The notes: generated from the sequence alone by a model not told the origin. DNA of 64,000 nucleotides from Rhodobacterales bacterium LSUCC0387 (GCA_015689775.1 WVSR01000001.1:497501-561500); one strand, 5' to 3'. Shown: positions 34,263 to 42,935, counted from the stretch's first letter. Program-made: numbers and translations.

Positions 34263-35393
34263 ATGGCACGTATTCTTACCACTCATGTTGGCAGTCTGCC
34301 ACGCACTCAAGAAGTCGTTGATTTCATTTTTGCACGCGAACGAGAAGAAGCCTACGATGCGGGGGCTTTCGATGGTGCTATGAAAAAAGCGGTAGCTGAG
34401 ACGGTTGCTAAGCAAAAAGCTGCGAGTGTTGATATTGTATCAGATGGCGAAACCTCAAAAATTTCTTATGCCACCTATGTAAAGGATCGTTATACAGGCT
34501 TCTCAGGCGATAGCCCTCGAAACGCTCCCGCTGATCTTAAGATGTTTCCCAGTTTTCTTGAGAGATTGGCCAACGAAGGTGGCACGCCAAAATACGCGCG
34601 CCCTATGTGTACCGGGGAAGTGCGTTCAAAAGGGCAGGGTGAGCTCGAAAAGGATATTGCCAATTTAAAAGCAGCAATGGCTGATGCTGGCGTCGAGCGT
34701 GGTTTCATGAACGCAGCAAGCCCGGGGGTAATCTCGCTCTTTTTGCAAAATTCGTTTTACAAAACCCGTGAAGCTTATTTGGCGGCTTTGGCAGATGCAA
34801 TGAAAGCGGAATACGAGACAATTGTTGCTTCGGGTCTTGATCTGCAGCTTGATTGTCCCGACTTGGCCTTAAGCCGTCACATGTTGTTCAACGACCTCTC
34901 AGATGACGAGTTTATAAAGATTGCCCATATGCACGTTGAAGCGTTGAACCATGCGCTTGCAGATATCCCGCAGGAGAAAGTGCGTGTTCATATTTGTTGG
35001 GGGAATTATGAAGGCCCGCATTGCTGTGACATACCAATGTCAAAGATGTTTGATACACTGATGAGTACCAAAGCGGGTTACGTTCTGTTTGAAACTTCAA
35101 ACCCACGTCACGGCCATGAATGGGCCGTGTTCAAAGAGCGCAGAGCAGATATTCCCGATGATAAGATCCTAGTGCCAGGTGTCGTTGATACGACCACTAA
35201 TTTTGTAGAGCATCCTGAACTTGTCGCACAACGGATCCAGCGATTTGTTGATATCGTAGGTCACGACCGGGTGATTGCAGGAAGTGATTGTGGTTTCGGC
35301 ACGTTTGCGGGGTTTGGTGCTGTCGATCCGGCAATCGCCTATGCCAAACTTGCCTCTCTTGCGGAAGGCGCGTCGCGAGTTGGAGGCGATTAG
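34263..35393 (+). CDS. MetE-like (cobalamin-independent methionine synthase II family) zinc protein
   Basis: A 376-residue protein covering only the catalytic C-terminal-type barrel of MetE. It starts with 'THVGSLPRT'. Zinc ligands His243 and Cys245 (HIC), Glu277 and Cys343 (SDCGFG) are visible. Single-domain relatives include epoxyalkane:coenzyme M transferase and other thiol-dependent transferases in catabolic clusters, so methionine synthesis is unlikely here. It may catalyse thiol addition or removal, or a methyl transfer. Its TAG overlaps the next GTG start. Confidence 0.82.
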   Translation: MARILTTHVGSLPRTQEVVDFIFAREREEAYDAGAFDGAMKKAVAETVAKQKAASVDIVSDGETSKISYATYVKDRYTGFSGDSPRNAPADLKMFPSFLERLANEGGTPKYARPMCTGEVRSKGQGELEKDIANLKAAMADAGVERGFMNAASPGVISLFLQNSFYKTREAYLAALADAMKAEYETIVASGLDLQLDCPDLALSRHMLFNDLSDDEFIKIAHMHVEALNHALADIPQEKVRVHICWGNYEGPHCCDIPMSKMFDTLMSTKAGYVLFETSNPRHGHEWAVFKERRADIPDDKILVPGVVDTTTNFVEHPELVAQRIQRFVDIVGHDRVIAGSDCGFGTFAGFGAVDPAIAYAKLASLAEGASRVGGD

Positions 35394-36085
35394 TGACGCC
35401 CCTTTTATTTCTGCCTGGCATGATGTGTGATGCGCGGCTTTTTGCGCCCCAAATTGCATCTCTATCCGTGTATCTGCCCGTCATGGTCAGTCCATTGGTT
35501 GGGGCGGATACAATAGAAAAATTAGCGTCAAACGTCTTGCAATCTGCACCATCACACTTTGCGTTAGCAGGGCTGTCTATGGGTGGCATCGTAGCAATGG
35601 AGGTTGTTCGCCAAGCGCCAGAAAGGGTCACCCATTTAGCGCTGCTCGACACCAACCCATTTGCAGAAAATCATAGTGTCAAATTGCGTCGTGCGCCACA
35701 AATACAAAAGGCGCGTGCTGGTCACCTTGAGGCGGTCATGCGAGACGAGATGAAGCCAAATTACCTATACGATGCACCAGAAAAATCTGGGTTGATGGAC
35801 CTCTGCATGGATATGGCATTGGCCTTGGGTCCCGATGTCTTTTGTGATCAATCTATCGCCTTGCGTGAACGCAGCGATCAGTCGCTGACATTGAGTCACT
35901 ATCAAGGCCGGTCGCTTGTATTATGCGGTCGACATGATGTGCTTTGTCCTGTGGAACGCCACCAAGCCATGCATGATATGTTGTCAAACAGTACATTTTC
36001 GATAATCGAGCAGGCTGGGCATTTACCAAGTTTAGAACAACCCGAGGAAACGACAGTCGCTTTGCGAGGCTGGTTGGAGGTATAA
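35393..36085 (+). CDS. Alpha/beta hydrolase
   Basis: A 230-residue compact alpha/beta hydrolase starting at GTG 35393, which overlaps the previous stop and has GGAGG 6 bases upstream. 'LFLPGMMCDARLF' is the oxyanion loop, AGLSMGG the nucleophile elbow (Ser62), 'LCGRHDVLCPVERH' the acid region and 'EQAGHLPSLEQPE' the catalytic histidine. A longer frame from 35288 is inside the MetE-like gene. It probably cleaves an ester or C-C bond of a pathway intermediate; the substrate is unknown. Confidence 0.85.
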   Translation: MTPLLFLPGMMCDARLFAPQIASLSVYLPVMVSPLVGADTIEKLASNVLQSAPSHFALAGLSMGGIVAMEVVRQAPERVTHLALLDTNPFAENHSVKLRRAPQIQKARAGHLEAVMRDEMKPNYLYDAPEKSGLMDLCMDMALALGPDVFCDQSIALRERSDQSLTLSHYQGRSLVLCGRHDVLCPVERHQAMHDMLSNSTFSIIEQAGHLPSLEQPEETTVALRGWLEV

Positions 36086-36777
36086 TGGATCAAGATCTTC
36101 TTACTCTTTTGCGCTCTGTCGACACCCCAACTGTCTGCAATGCGATAGAAGTGGCGCAGGGAAAGCGGGGCTTCAACGAATTTACCCGCGGCACAATGAG
36201 CGCGAGTGACCCTAAGGGTGTAATCGTTGGTTATGCGGTTACCGCTCAAATTGCGGCATTAGAACCTCCAAAAGAAAGCCCCGAAATTATTCGAGCAAGG
36301 CGCATGGCTTATTACAAAGCAATGTCAGAAGCTTCAAAGCCATCGATCGCGGTGGTGGAAGATTTAGACTATCCTCATTCGATCGGTGCCTACTGGGGCG
36401 AGGTTAACACAACCATTCATAAGGGCTTTGGCATGTCTGGTGCCTTGACGAATGGTGTGATGAGAGACCTAGGCGATTTAGCGCCTGATTTTCCTGTAAT
36501 AGCCGGTAGCATTGGGCCAAGCCATGGTTTTGTCCATGTCCGCAGTGTTAATGAGCCTGTATGTGTAATGGGCTTATCTGTGTCCCCTGGTGATCTGGTC
36601 CACGCAGATCGTCACGGGGCACTGGTCATCCCACCTGATGTGATTGTTTTGCTTAGCGCAGCCATCAAGAAAATGCAGGAGACGGAACAATTAATATTAG
36701 GCCCCGCACGCGTTGAAAACTTTGACTTTTCTGCCTTTGAAGAAGCATGGGCAGCATTTGAGAAGTCGCGCGTCTGA
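36085..36777 (+). CDS. RraA-like/4-hydroxy-4-methyl-2-oxoglutarate aldolase family protein
   Basis: A 230-residue RraA-fold protein. 'TPTVCNAIE' at the N-terminus, 'GALTNGVMRDLGDL' (variant of the TDGxxRD magnesium-binding motif) and 'GDLVHADRHGALVIP' are the family blocks. Catalytic members perform retro-aldol cleavage of hydroxy-oxo acids or oxaloacetate decarboxylation. As the last gene of the LacI-type operon it could yield pyruvate, but the Asn in place of the usual Asp in TDG is a caution. Its start overlaps the hydrolase stop. Confidence 0.8.
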   Translation: MDQDLLTLLRSVDTPTVCNAIEVAQGKRGFNEFTRGTMSASDPKGVIVGYAVTAQIAALEPPKESPEIIRARRMAYYKAMSEASKPSIAVVEDLDYPHSIGAYWGEVNTTIHKGFGMSGALTNGVMRDLGDLAPDFPVIAGSIGPSHGFVHVRSVNEPVCVMGLSVSPGDLVHADRHGALVIPPDVIVLLSAAIKKMQETEQLILGPARVENFDFSAFEEAWAAFEKSRV

Positions 36778-36817
36778 ATGCATCAAACTTCTCATTGGTT
36801 AATTTGAGTTCGAAGAA

Positions 36818-36847
36818 GGCTTAATCCTGCCTCCGCACCACTTTTCC
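36818..36847 (+). repeat. tRNA-3'-end-like repeat, left of the Dpp-type transporter
   Basis: GGCTTAATCCTGCCTCCGCA then CCACTTTTCC resembles the T-arm and acceptor end of the initiator tRNA with its downstream bases (1804-1830), with two gaps and about three changes over 28 bases. A related copy lies at 42645-42674 in the same orientation, on the other side of the five-gene ABC transporter. It may be an attachment-site scar. The remaining 36778-37030 gap shows no other clear structure and should hold the promoter of the transporter. Confidence 0.4.
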
Positions 36848-37030
36848 CGAATGTTTCAATTTTTGGCTTCACTCAGGTCGCCTGCTCTATACTTTGCGCG
36901 ATATTTGTTCACGAGGGAAACCAACAGGCAGGTACGGTTCCTGACAAAAAATCCTTTGAGCGAAATTGCTTTTTATTGCAATGTGTCCCCCTAAAATCAC
37001 CTACAGGTGCTAGATAACAGGGAGAACAAA

Positions 37031-38632
37031 ATGCAACTTACCCACTCTAAGAAAACGTTGCGAACTATGCTTATGACCGCTGCAGTGTCAGCAGTAGCCA
37101 TTTCGTCAGTCAGCGCGGAAACATTGCGCTGGGCGCGGGCAGGGGACTCATTGACTTTGGATCCACATGCACAAAACGAGGGCCCAACTCACACCCTTGC
37201 GCATCAAATTTACGAACCACTCATCATACGCGATATGTCAGGGCAGTTTCAGGCTGCATTGGCTACCGATTGGGCACCGTCACCCGATGACCCAAATGTC
37301 TGGGTGTTCAATTTGCGTGAGGGGGTCACTTATCATGATGGCGCTGCATTTACCGCTGAAGATGTTGTGTTCTCAATTGGCCGTGCCCAGTCGGAAAATT
37401 CCAATATGAAGGAATTGTTGAACTCAATCGTTGAAGTTCGTGCGGTTGATGATCTTACAGTGGAGATGGTGACGGATGGTCCGAACCCAATCCTTCCATC
37501 GAACCTCACAAATCTTTTTATGATGGATAGTGGTTGGGCTGAAGCAAATGGCGTTGTCGAGGTGCAGGACGTTGAGGGTGGAGAAACGACTTTCGCTGCT
37601 ACGAACGCAAATGGCACTGGAGCGTACAAGCTGGTTAGCCGGGAACCTGATGTAAGGACAGTGCTAACTCAAAACGAAAATTATTGGGGTATTGGCCAGT
37701 TCCCACTTGCGATAACAGAAATCATTTACACACCCATTCAGAATGCCGCGACACGAGTAGCAGCGCTATTGTCAGGGGAGGTTGATTTTATCCAAGATGT
37801 TCCCGTACAAGATTTGGATCGTGTTGCGAACACGGACGGTCTTGTCGTTAAGACTGCTCCCCAAAACCGCGTAATTTTCTTCGGAATGAATATGGGGGCC
37901 GCGGACATTGCAAATGACAATGTTGATGGTGCCAACCCGCTTGCGGATGTCCGTGTCAGACGCGCAATGAATATGGCGATTAATCGTGAGGCCATTCAAC
38001 AAGTAGTCATGCGGGGTCAGTCTCAACCCGCAGGTATGATTGCTCCCCCATTTGTAAACGGCTGGACAGCAGAGATGGACGGTTCTGTCTCAACTGACGT
38101 CGAAGCTGCACGCGTTTTGATGGCCGAAGCGGGTTATAGTGATGGGTTTTCCATCCAGTTGGACTGCCCAAATGATCGCTATATTAATGATGAAGCAATT
38201 TGCCAAGCAGCCGTGGGCATGATGGCACAAATTGGTATCACCGTTAACTTGGACGCTAAGCCAAAGGCCCAACACTTCCCACTTATTACGAATGGTGAAA
38301 CCGACTTCTACATGTTGGGTTGGGGCGTTCCAACTTATGACTCCGAGTACATCTTTAATTTCTTGACGCACACTCGTGGAGATGATCGGGGCAGCTGGAA
38401 TGGTACTGGGTATTCAAATCCTGAGATGGATACCATGATCCAGAGCTTAGCATCTGAAACTGACCTAAACGCACGAAATGCAACTATCCAAGCGATTTGG
38501 GACGATGTTCAGGAACAGCAGTTGTATCTACCTATACATCACCAGGTTCTTAACTGGGGTATGAGTGATGCAGTTGGTATTGACGTTAGCCCCGAAGATG
38601 ATCCGAAGTTTAAGTTCTTTACGATGAACTGA
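37031..38632 (+). CDS. Dpp/Opp-type ABC transporter solute-binding protein (family 5)
   Basis: A 533-residue family 5 extracellular solute-binding protein. The signal peptide has a hydrophobic core around residues 14-27 and cleavage near VSAE. Mature protein blocks are 'DSLTLDPHAQNEG', 'IYEPLIIRD' and 'WVFNLREGVTYHDG', with 'VRRAMNMAINREAI' in the middle, typical for peptide, nickel or opine binding. ATG 37031 follows GGGAG; an upstream GTG at 37007 is rejected. A perfect 13-base hairpin follows. The substrate is unknown. Confidence 0.9.
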   Translation: MQLTHSKKTLRTMLMTAAVSAVAISSVSAETLRWARAGDSLTLDPHAQNEGPTHTLAHQIYEPLIIRDMSGQFQAALATDWAPSPDDPNVWVFNLREGVTYHDGAAFTAEDVVFSIGRAQSENSNMKELLNSIVEVRAVDDLTVEMVTDGPNPILPSNLTNLFMMDSGWAEANGVVEVQDVEGGETTFAATNANGTGAYKLVSREPDVRTVLTQNENYWGIGQFPLAITEIIYTPIQNAATRVAALLSGEVDFIQDVPVQDLDRVANTDGLVVKTAPQNRVIFFGMNMGAADIANDNVDGANPLADVRVRRAMNMAINREAIQQVVMRGQSQPAGMIAPPFVNGWTAEMDGSVSTDVEAARVLMAEAGYSDGFSIQLDCPNDRYINDEAICQAAVGMMAQIGITVNLDAKPKAQHFPLITNGETDFYMLGWGVPTYDSEYIFNFLTHTRGDDRGSWNGTGYSNPEMDTMIQSLASETDLNARNATIQAIWDDVQEQQLYLPIHHQVLNWGMSDAVGIDVSPEDDPKFKFFTMN

Positions 38633-38638
38633 TGGTCA

Positions 38639-38669
38639 ATTACTGCCCCTCAATTAGAGGGGCAGTAAT
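38639..38669 (+). terminator. Intra-operon hairpin after the Dpp-type binding protein gene
   Basis: ATTACTGCCCCTC (38639-38651) pairs perfectly with GAGGGGCAGTAAT (38657-38669) around AATTA and is followed by CCTTTTAT. It lies 6 bases beyond the stop and 35 bases before the permease. It is either a leaky terminator or a 3'-stabilising hairpin that gives high binding-protein expression. Confidence 0.7.
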
Positions 38670-38704
38670 CCTTTTATCAATCTATTTTATTGGGAAATAT
38701 TTCC

Positions 38705-39688
38705 ATGCTGGCATATGTTCTACGCCGGATATTTCAGTCTTTGATTGTATTGCTCGCTGTTGGCTTTGTTGCTTTTGCGATGTTTAGTTTCGTCGGGGAC
38801 CCCGTGGATAACATGTTGGGTCAAGAACGCACGCAGGCTGATATTGATCGTTTGCGAGAACAGCTTGGGCTGGATCAACCATTTATCGTGCAATATTGGC
38901 GCTTTCTGGAACAAGCTGCGCAAGGAAATTTTGGTTTGAGTTATCGCCAAGGCCGCCCCGTTTCAGAAATTATCGCTGAAAGATTGCCTGCCACAATCGA
39001 ATTGGCATTTGTGTCGGGGTTTTTAGCCTTTGTTGGTGGGGTTGGATTAGGAGTATTCACCGCAATACGGCGGCACGGGGTGCTGCCGAGTTTTATTATG
39101 ACAGCGTCGCTTATCGGAGTTTCGTTGCCGACCTTTCTGATTGGAATTTTACTGATCTATATATTTTCGGTAGAATTTGGTTGGCTTCCAAGTTTTGGTC
39201 GTGGTGAGGTTGTTGACCTTGGGGGATGGACCACAGGTTTCCTAACAGCCAGTGGTTTAAAAGCATTAATTCTTCCTGCGATTACGCTTGGTCTCTATCA
39301 AATGACGTTAATCATGCGTCTAGTGCGCACTGAGATGTTAGAAGTATTGCGCATGGACTACATACGCTTTGCACGAGCGCGTGGGTTAACCGAAAAAACA
39401 ATTAATTTTCGGCACGCTCTGAAAAATACACTTGTGCCAGTCATCACTATAACTGGTCTCCAGCTAGGAAGTATAATCGCTTTTGCGATCATCACGGAAA
39501 CTGTTTTCCAATGGCCGGGCGTGGGGCTTCTGTTCATCAATGCTGTTCAGTTTGTCGATATACCTGTCATGGCTGCTTATTTGATGATGATTTCCGTAAT
39601 GTTTGTAGGAATTAACCTAATAGTGGATATCCTATACTTTGCCATTGATCCTCGTTTGCGGATTGAACGAAGCGTAGGGGGGCATTGA
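38705..39688 (+). CDS. Dpp/Opp-type ABC transporter permease (DppB-like)
   Basis: A 327-residue permease starting MLAYVLRRIFQ, the conserved DppB N-terminus, with 'FVGDPVDNMLGQERTQADI' (parts) in the first periplasmic loop and an EAA-type loop 'DYIRFARARGLTEK'. It has about six helices. ATG 38705 is favoured over TTG 38690. The next gene begins two bases after its stop. Confidence 0.93.
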   Translation: MLAYVLRRIFQSLIVLLAVGFVAFAMFSFVGDPVDNMLGQERTQADIDRLREQLGLDQPFIVQYWRFLEQAAQGNFGLSYRQGRPVSEIIAERLPATIELAFVSGFLAFVGGVGLGVFTAIRRHGVLPSFIMTASLIGVSLPTFLIGILLIYIFSVEFGWLPSFGRGEVVDLGGWTTGFLTASGLKALILPAITLGLYQMTLIMRLVRTEMLEVLRMDYIRFARARGLTEKTINFRHALKNTLVPVITITGLQLGSIIAFAIITETVFQWPGVGLLFINAVQFVDIPVMAAYLMMISVMFVGINLIVDILYFAIDPRLRIERSVGGH

Positions 39689-39689
39689 G

Positions 39690-40622
39690 TTGAGGCACAG
39701 CAGGATTTTTTTCAAATTTTCTCAAGCTTGGAATAGTGATTTAGGTTGGTCATTCAGAAAAAATCCAGTGGCACTAACGTCATTTTTTGTGGTCGTATTT
39801 TTAATAATGGGAGCAATATTTGCGCCATTTTTAGCGCCTCATGACCCTTTTAACCCAGCCACCCTGAACTTGATGAATGGGTTTACGGGACCAATGACCC
39901 CTAATCAATTCACGCAAGATGTTTTTGTTTTGGGGACTGATGATCAGGGGCGTGATGTCTTGTCCACCATTCTCTTTGGGATGCGAATATCCCTGTTTGT
40001 TGGATTCTCGGCCGTTTTTCTGGCGATGATTTTAGGTGTAATTCTTGGCCTTTTAGCAGGTTATATCGGCGGATGGCTGGATTCTGTTATCATGCGGGTT
40101 GCTGACGTACAGCTCACGTTCCCGTCTATTTTAGTTGCGATGCTCATTTTTGGTATCGCGAAAGGCGTCACGCCAGCGGAATTCCGTGATCAGGTAGCTA
40201 TCTGGGTCCTTATTCTTGCTATTGGTCTGAGCGACTGGGTTCAATTTGCCCGAGTGGTCCGAGGTGCTACCTTGGTTGAACGGCAGAAAGAGTATGTTCA
40301 AGCTGCACAGCTCATCGGACGAGCTAACATAGCAGTGATGCTGAAACACATACTGCCCAATGTTCTCAACCCAGTTTTGGTAATTGCCACGATTAGTTTG
40401 GCTTTGGCTATCATTGCCGAAGCTACTTTGAGCTTTTTGGGTGTCGGTGCTCCTCCCACTAAGCCGAGTTTGGGAACGCTAATTCGTATTGGACAAGAAT
40501 ATATGTTCTCTGGAGAATGGTGGATCTTGTTTTTCCCTGCGATCACTCTTTTGGCTCTCGCGCTATCGATAAATTTACTCGGTGATTGGTTGCGTGACGC
40601 TTTGAACCCGAGGCTCCGCTAA
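39690..40622 (+). CDS. Dpp/Opp-type ABC transporter permease (DppC-like)
   Basis: A 310-residue permease. The soluble N-terminus is followed by helix 1 and 'FLAPHDPFNP', 'LGTDDQGRDVLSTILFGMRI' (parts), and the EAA loop 'EYVQAAQLIGRAN', a standard DppC layout. The start is TTG at 39690 with GGGGGG about 9 bases upstream; no better ATG exists near the N-terminus. Its stop overlaps the ATPase ATG (TAATG). Confidence 0.9.
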   Translation: MRHSRIFFKFSQAWNSDLGWSFRKNPVALTSFFVVVFLIMGAIFAPFLAPHDPFNPATLNLMNGFTGPMTPNQFTQDVFVLGTDDQGRDVLSTILFGMRISLFVGFSAVFLAMILGVILGLLAGYIGGWLDSVIMRVADVQLTFPSILVAMLIFGIAKGVTPAEFRDQVAIWVLILAIGLSDWVQFARVVRGATLVERQKEYVQAAQLIGRANIAVMLKHILPNVLNPVLVIATISLALAIIAEATLSFLGVGAPPTKPSLGTLIRIGQEYMFSGEWWILFFPAITLLALALSINLLGDWLRDALNPRLR

Positions 40623-41611
40623 TGGTGCAACCTGTTCTGTCAATAAAGAGCCTCGTTGTGGAAATTCCCACTCGGAAAGGTGTGCTAAGACCAGTAGATC
40701 GAGTGAGTTATGATATTTTCCCTGGTGAAATACTCGGTATCGTTGGCGAGTCAGGTGCAGGAAAGTCAATGACGGGTAACGCTGTAATTGGGTTGTTAGA
40801 GCGGCCGGCACATATTGTGTCAGGTGACATATTATTATCGGGGAACCCCATCCATAACTTGTCAGCCTCTGAATTCCGTAAAATCAGAGGTAAAAAAATT
40901 GGGATGATTTTTCAGGATCCTTTGACTTCGTTGAACCCACTTTTAACTGTCGGAGAGCAACTAGTCGAAACTATCATTGAACATCTGGCGGTTTCAAAGA
41001 AACAAGCGCAGGAGCGAGCTATTGCAGCCCTAGAAGAAGTTGGTATCCCTGCAGCTCGAGAGCGGATAGGTAGCTATCCCCACCAGTTCTCTGGCGGTAT
41101 GAGGCAAAGAGTGGTGATAGCACTAGCCTTATGCGCTGAGCCTGACTTAGTAATCGCAGACGAGCCGACTACGGCACTCGACGTATCAGTTCAGGCTCAG
41201 ATCATTGCGCTTTTGAAGCGCTTGTGCCGAGAACGTGGTGTCGGTGTCATGTTAGTTACGCACGACATGGGCGTTATTGCTGAGGCCGCGGATCGCGTTG
41301 CTGTGATGTACGCTGGCAGGTTGGCCGAGCTTGGCGCAGTGCGAGATGTGCTCAGCGATCCAAAGCATCCTTATACGTATGGGCTAATGGGCTCTACTCC
41401 GTTAGCAAGCAGAGGATTGAAACGGTTAAATCAGATCCCTGGTTCAATGCCGCGTCTTGGAGCTTTACCCGAAGGCTGTGCTTTTTCGCCACGATGCGAG
41501 TTCGCCCAGGAAGTTTGCAAAACTGGATCTTCTCCCTTTATCGCAAACGTAGATGCTCAAGCCGCATGTTGGTTCCCCTTGCCCCACACTAAATCACGGT
41601 CTTCAAAATGA
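40622..41611 (+). CDS. Dpp/Opp-type ABC transporter ATPase (DppD-like)
   Basis: A 329-residue ATPase with Walker A GESGAGKS, the signature FSGGMRQRVVIALAL, Walker B 'LVIADEPTTALD' and the H-loop VTHDMGV. The C-terminal oligopeptide-transporter region contains CAFSPRC and two further cysteines, as in DppD/OppD proteins that carry an iron-sulfur-like cysteine group. It overlaps its neighbours at both ends. Confidence 0.93.
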   Translation: MVQPVLSIKSLVVEIPTRKGVLRPVDRVSYDIFPGEILGIVGESGAGKSMTGNAVIGLLERPAHIVSGDILLSGNPIHNLSASEFRKIRGKKIGMIFQDPLTSLNPLLTVGEQLVETIIEHLAVSKKQAQERAIAALEEVGIPAARERIGSYPHQFSGGMRQRVVIALALCAEPDLVIADEPTTALDVSVQAQIIALLKRLCRERGVGVMLVTHDMGVIAEAADRVAVMYAGRLAELGAVRDVLSDPKHPYTYGLMGSTPLASRGLKRLNQIPGSMPRLGALPEGCAFSPRCEFAQEVCKTGSSPFIANVDAQAACWFPLPHTKSRSSK

Positions 41612-42570
41612 GTGCAATTGTCCGAGCAAAAGCTTTACGGCGTCTCTTTGATGTCTCCAAGCCTTGGTTGAACCGTGTCGTTGAAAGGGAGCCAAAGGCT
41701 TTTTTAACTGCTGTTGCAGATGTAGATTTTGAAATTGAGGAAGGCTCAGTTTACGCTTTAGTAGGCGAGAGCGGCTCTGGAAAGTCAACTATCGGCAAAA
41801 TGGTTGTAGGCTTGACGGGTCCAACCGATGGAACAATTGAAATCGACGGCATCGTCATTACTGGCAATGATCAGAAAGCAAAAATTGCTGAGGCTCGAAC
41901 GAAGCTTCAGATGATTTTTCAAGATCCCTACGCTTCCTTGAATCCACGGTGGAAAGTGCGTGACATTATAGCAGAGCCAGCAAAATTGAGAGGCCTTGAA
42001 ATTAAAGGTTTGCCCGAAAGGTTGCTGCAAAAAGTTGGTTTATCACCAGAGGACGCAGATAAGTATCCACATGAATTTTCGGGAGGGCAGCGGCAACGCA
42101 TTTGTATTGCGCGCGCTCTTTCGTCTGAGCCAAAGGTAATCGTATGTGATGAGCCTACTTCTGCGTTGGATGTATCCGTGCAAAGCCAAGTCTTGAACTT
42201 AATGTCAGACTTGCAAGAGCAACTGGGCCTTACGTATTTATTTATTAGCCATGATCTTACTGTTGTGGAACACATGGCGGATAAGATTGGTGTGTTGTAC
42301 CTGGGAGCATTGGTTGAAGAGGCCCCAAAAGAAACTTTGTTCGCTTCGCCTTTGCATCCTTATACCCGCATGCTGTTTGATGCTGCCCCTAAATTAGACG
42401 CGTTTGGCCGTGAAGTTGATGTACCTAAAGGCGAAATACCCGACCCTATCAATCCTCCAGCGGGTTGCTCATTTCATCCACGCTGTCCACTAGCTACAAG
42501 CAAGTGTAAAAAAACACGCCCTCAAATGCGTTTGATTGGGAATACGCGTGTTGCTTGCCATCATGTTTAA
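41608..42570 (+). CDS. Dpp/Opp-type ABC transporter ATPase (DppF-like)
   Basis: A 320-residue ATPase with Walker A GESGSGKST, the signature FSGGQRQRICIARAL, Walker B 'VIVCDEPTSALD' and 'FISHDLTVVEHMADK'. The C-terminal cysteine-bearing segment CSFHPRCPLATSKC matches DppF/OppF. ATG 41608 overlaps the DppD-like stop (ATGA). It completes a five-gene importer. Composition is still AT-rich, in contrast to the genes right of 42.9 kb. Confidence 0.93.
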   Translation: MSAIVRAKALRRLFDVSKPWLNRVVEREPKAFLTAVADVDFEIEEGSVYALVGESGSGKSTIGKMVVGLTGPTDGTIEIDGIVITGNDQKAKIAEARTKLQMIFQDPYASLNPRWKVRDIIAEPAKLRGLEIKGLPERLLQKVGLSPEDADKYPHEFSGGQRQRICIARALSSEPKVIVCDEPTSALDVSVQSQVLNLMSDLQEQLGLTYLFISHDLTVVEHMADKIGVLYLGALVEEAPKETLFASPLHPYTRMLFDAAPKLDAFGREVDVPKGEIPDPINPPAGCSFHPRCPLATSKCKKTRPQMRLIGNTRVACHHV

Positions 42571-42644
42571 GGCCTTACTTATTGGCAGTTTATTCTAGGT
42601 GTCTGGTACTTACTAATTTAATTTAATTTAATGTGGTTCGGCAT

Positions 42645-42674
42645 AGGCTTAATCCCACCCCCGCGGCCACTTTG
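42645..42674 (+). repeat. tRNA-3'-end-like repeat, right of the Dpp-type transporter
   Basis: AGGCTTAATCCCACCCCCGC then GGCCACTTTG shares an 11-base block (AGGCTTAATCC) and most following positions with 36819-36847, in the same orientation. A GTTCG element lies 10-14 bases before both copies. It resembles the 3' end of a tRNA. It sits close to the point where base composition shifts to the GC-rich core-like part. Confidence 0.4.
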
Positions 42675-42846
42675 CAACACTCACACAACCCGCTGCGGGG
42701 CTTTCGACTTCAAAGGTAGGAACGTATGCATCGGTCACCGACAAACGCAGATCTGGCCAGGGCCTTCGTATGGTCGCCGCAACTGTCAGCGCCGAGTAAG
42801 TGAACCCTGAGAAACAATCCAAATGCCGGAAGGACGCATGATTTAT
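42649..42846 (-). pseudogene. Unidentified protein-like open frame without a clear start, possible gene remnant
   Basis: The minus strand is open for about 65 codons between stops at 42847-42849 and 42649-42651. It encodes 'HLDCFSGFTYSALTVAATIR' and continues with a protein-like composition (WPDLRLSVTDAYVPTFEVES, as separate words). There is no ATG, and the first candidate start is TTG 42822. It lies in the 365-base gap between the Dpp-type operon and dgoA, on the composition boundary. I do not recognise a family; it may be the end of a lost gene or mobile element. The rest of the gap holds one tRNA-like repeat and a terminator. Confidence 0.3.
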
Positions 42847-42897
42847 TCAAGAAATATGCGGGGCTCGGATAAAAACGCCGCCTGATGTTTAGCAAAA

Positions 42898-42919
42898 AGG
42901 GCGGGGGTATCCCCGCCCT
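42898..42919 (-). terminator. Rho-independent terminator of the dgoA operon
   Basis: AGGGCGGGG (42898-42906) pairs with CCCCGCCCT (42911-42919) around a 4-base loop. On the minus strand it is followed by a T-run (complement of AAAAA at 42894-42898). It lies 16 bases beyond the dgoA stop. Confidence 0.85.
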
Positions 42920-42935
42920 GTCCTCTCAGATATTT

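Noticed and set aside
22497-36777. Dihydroxypropanesulfonate degradation cluster (hps/suy)
   Set aside because: Only an HpsN-like enzyme and an SDR fit; no sulfolactate sulfolyase, sulfolactate dehydrogenase or sulfite export genes are present.
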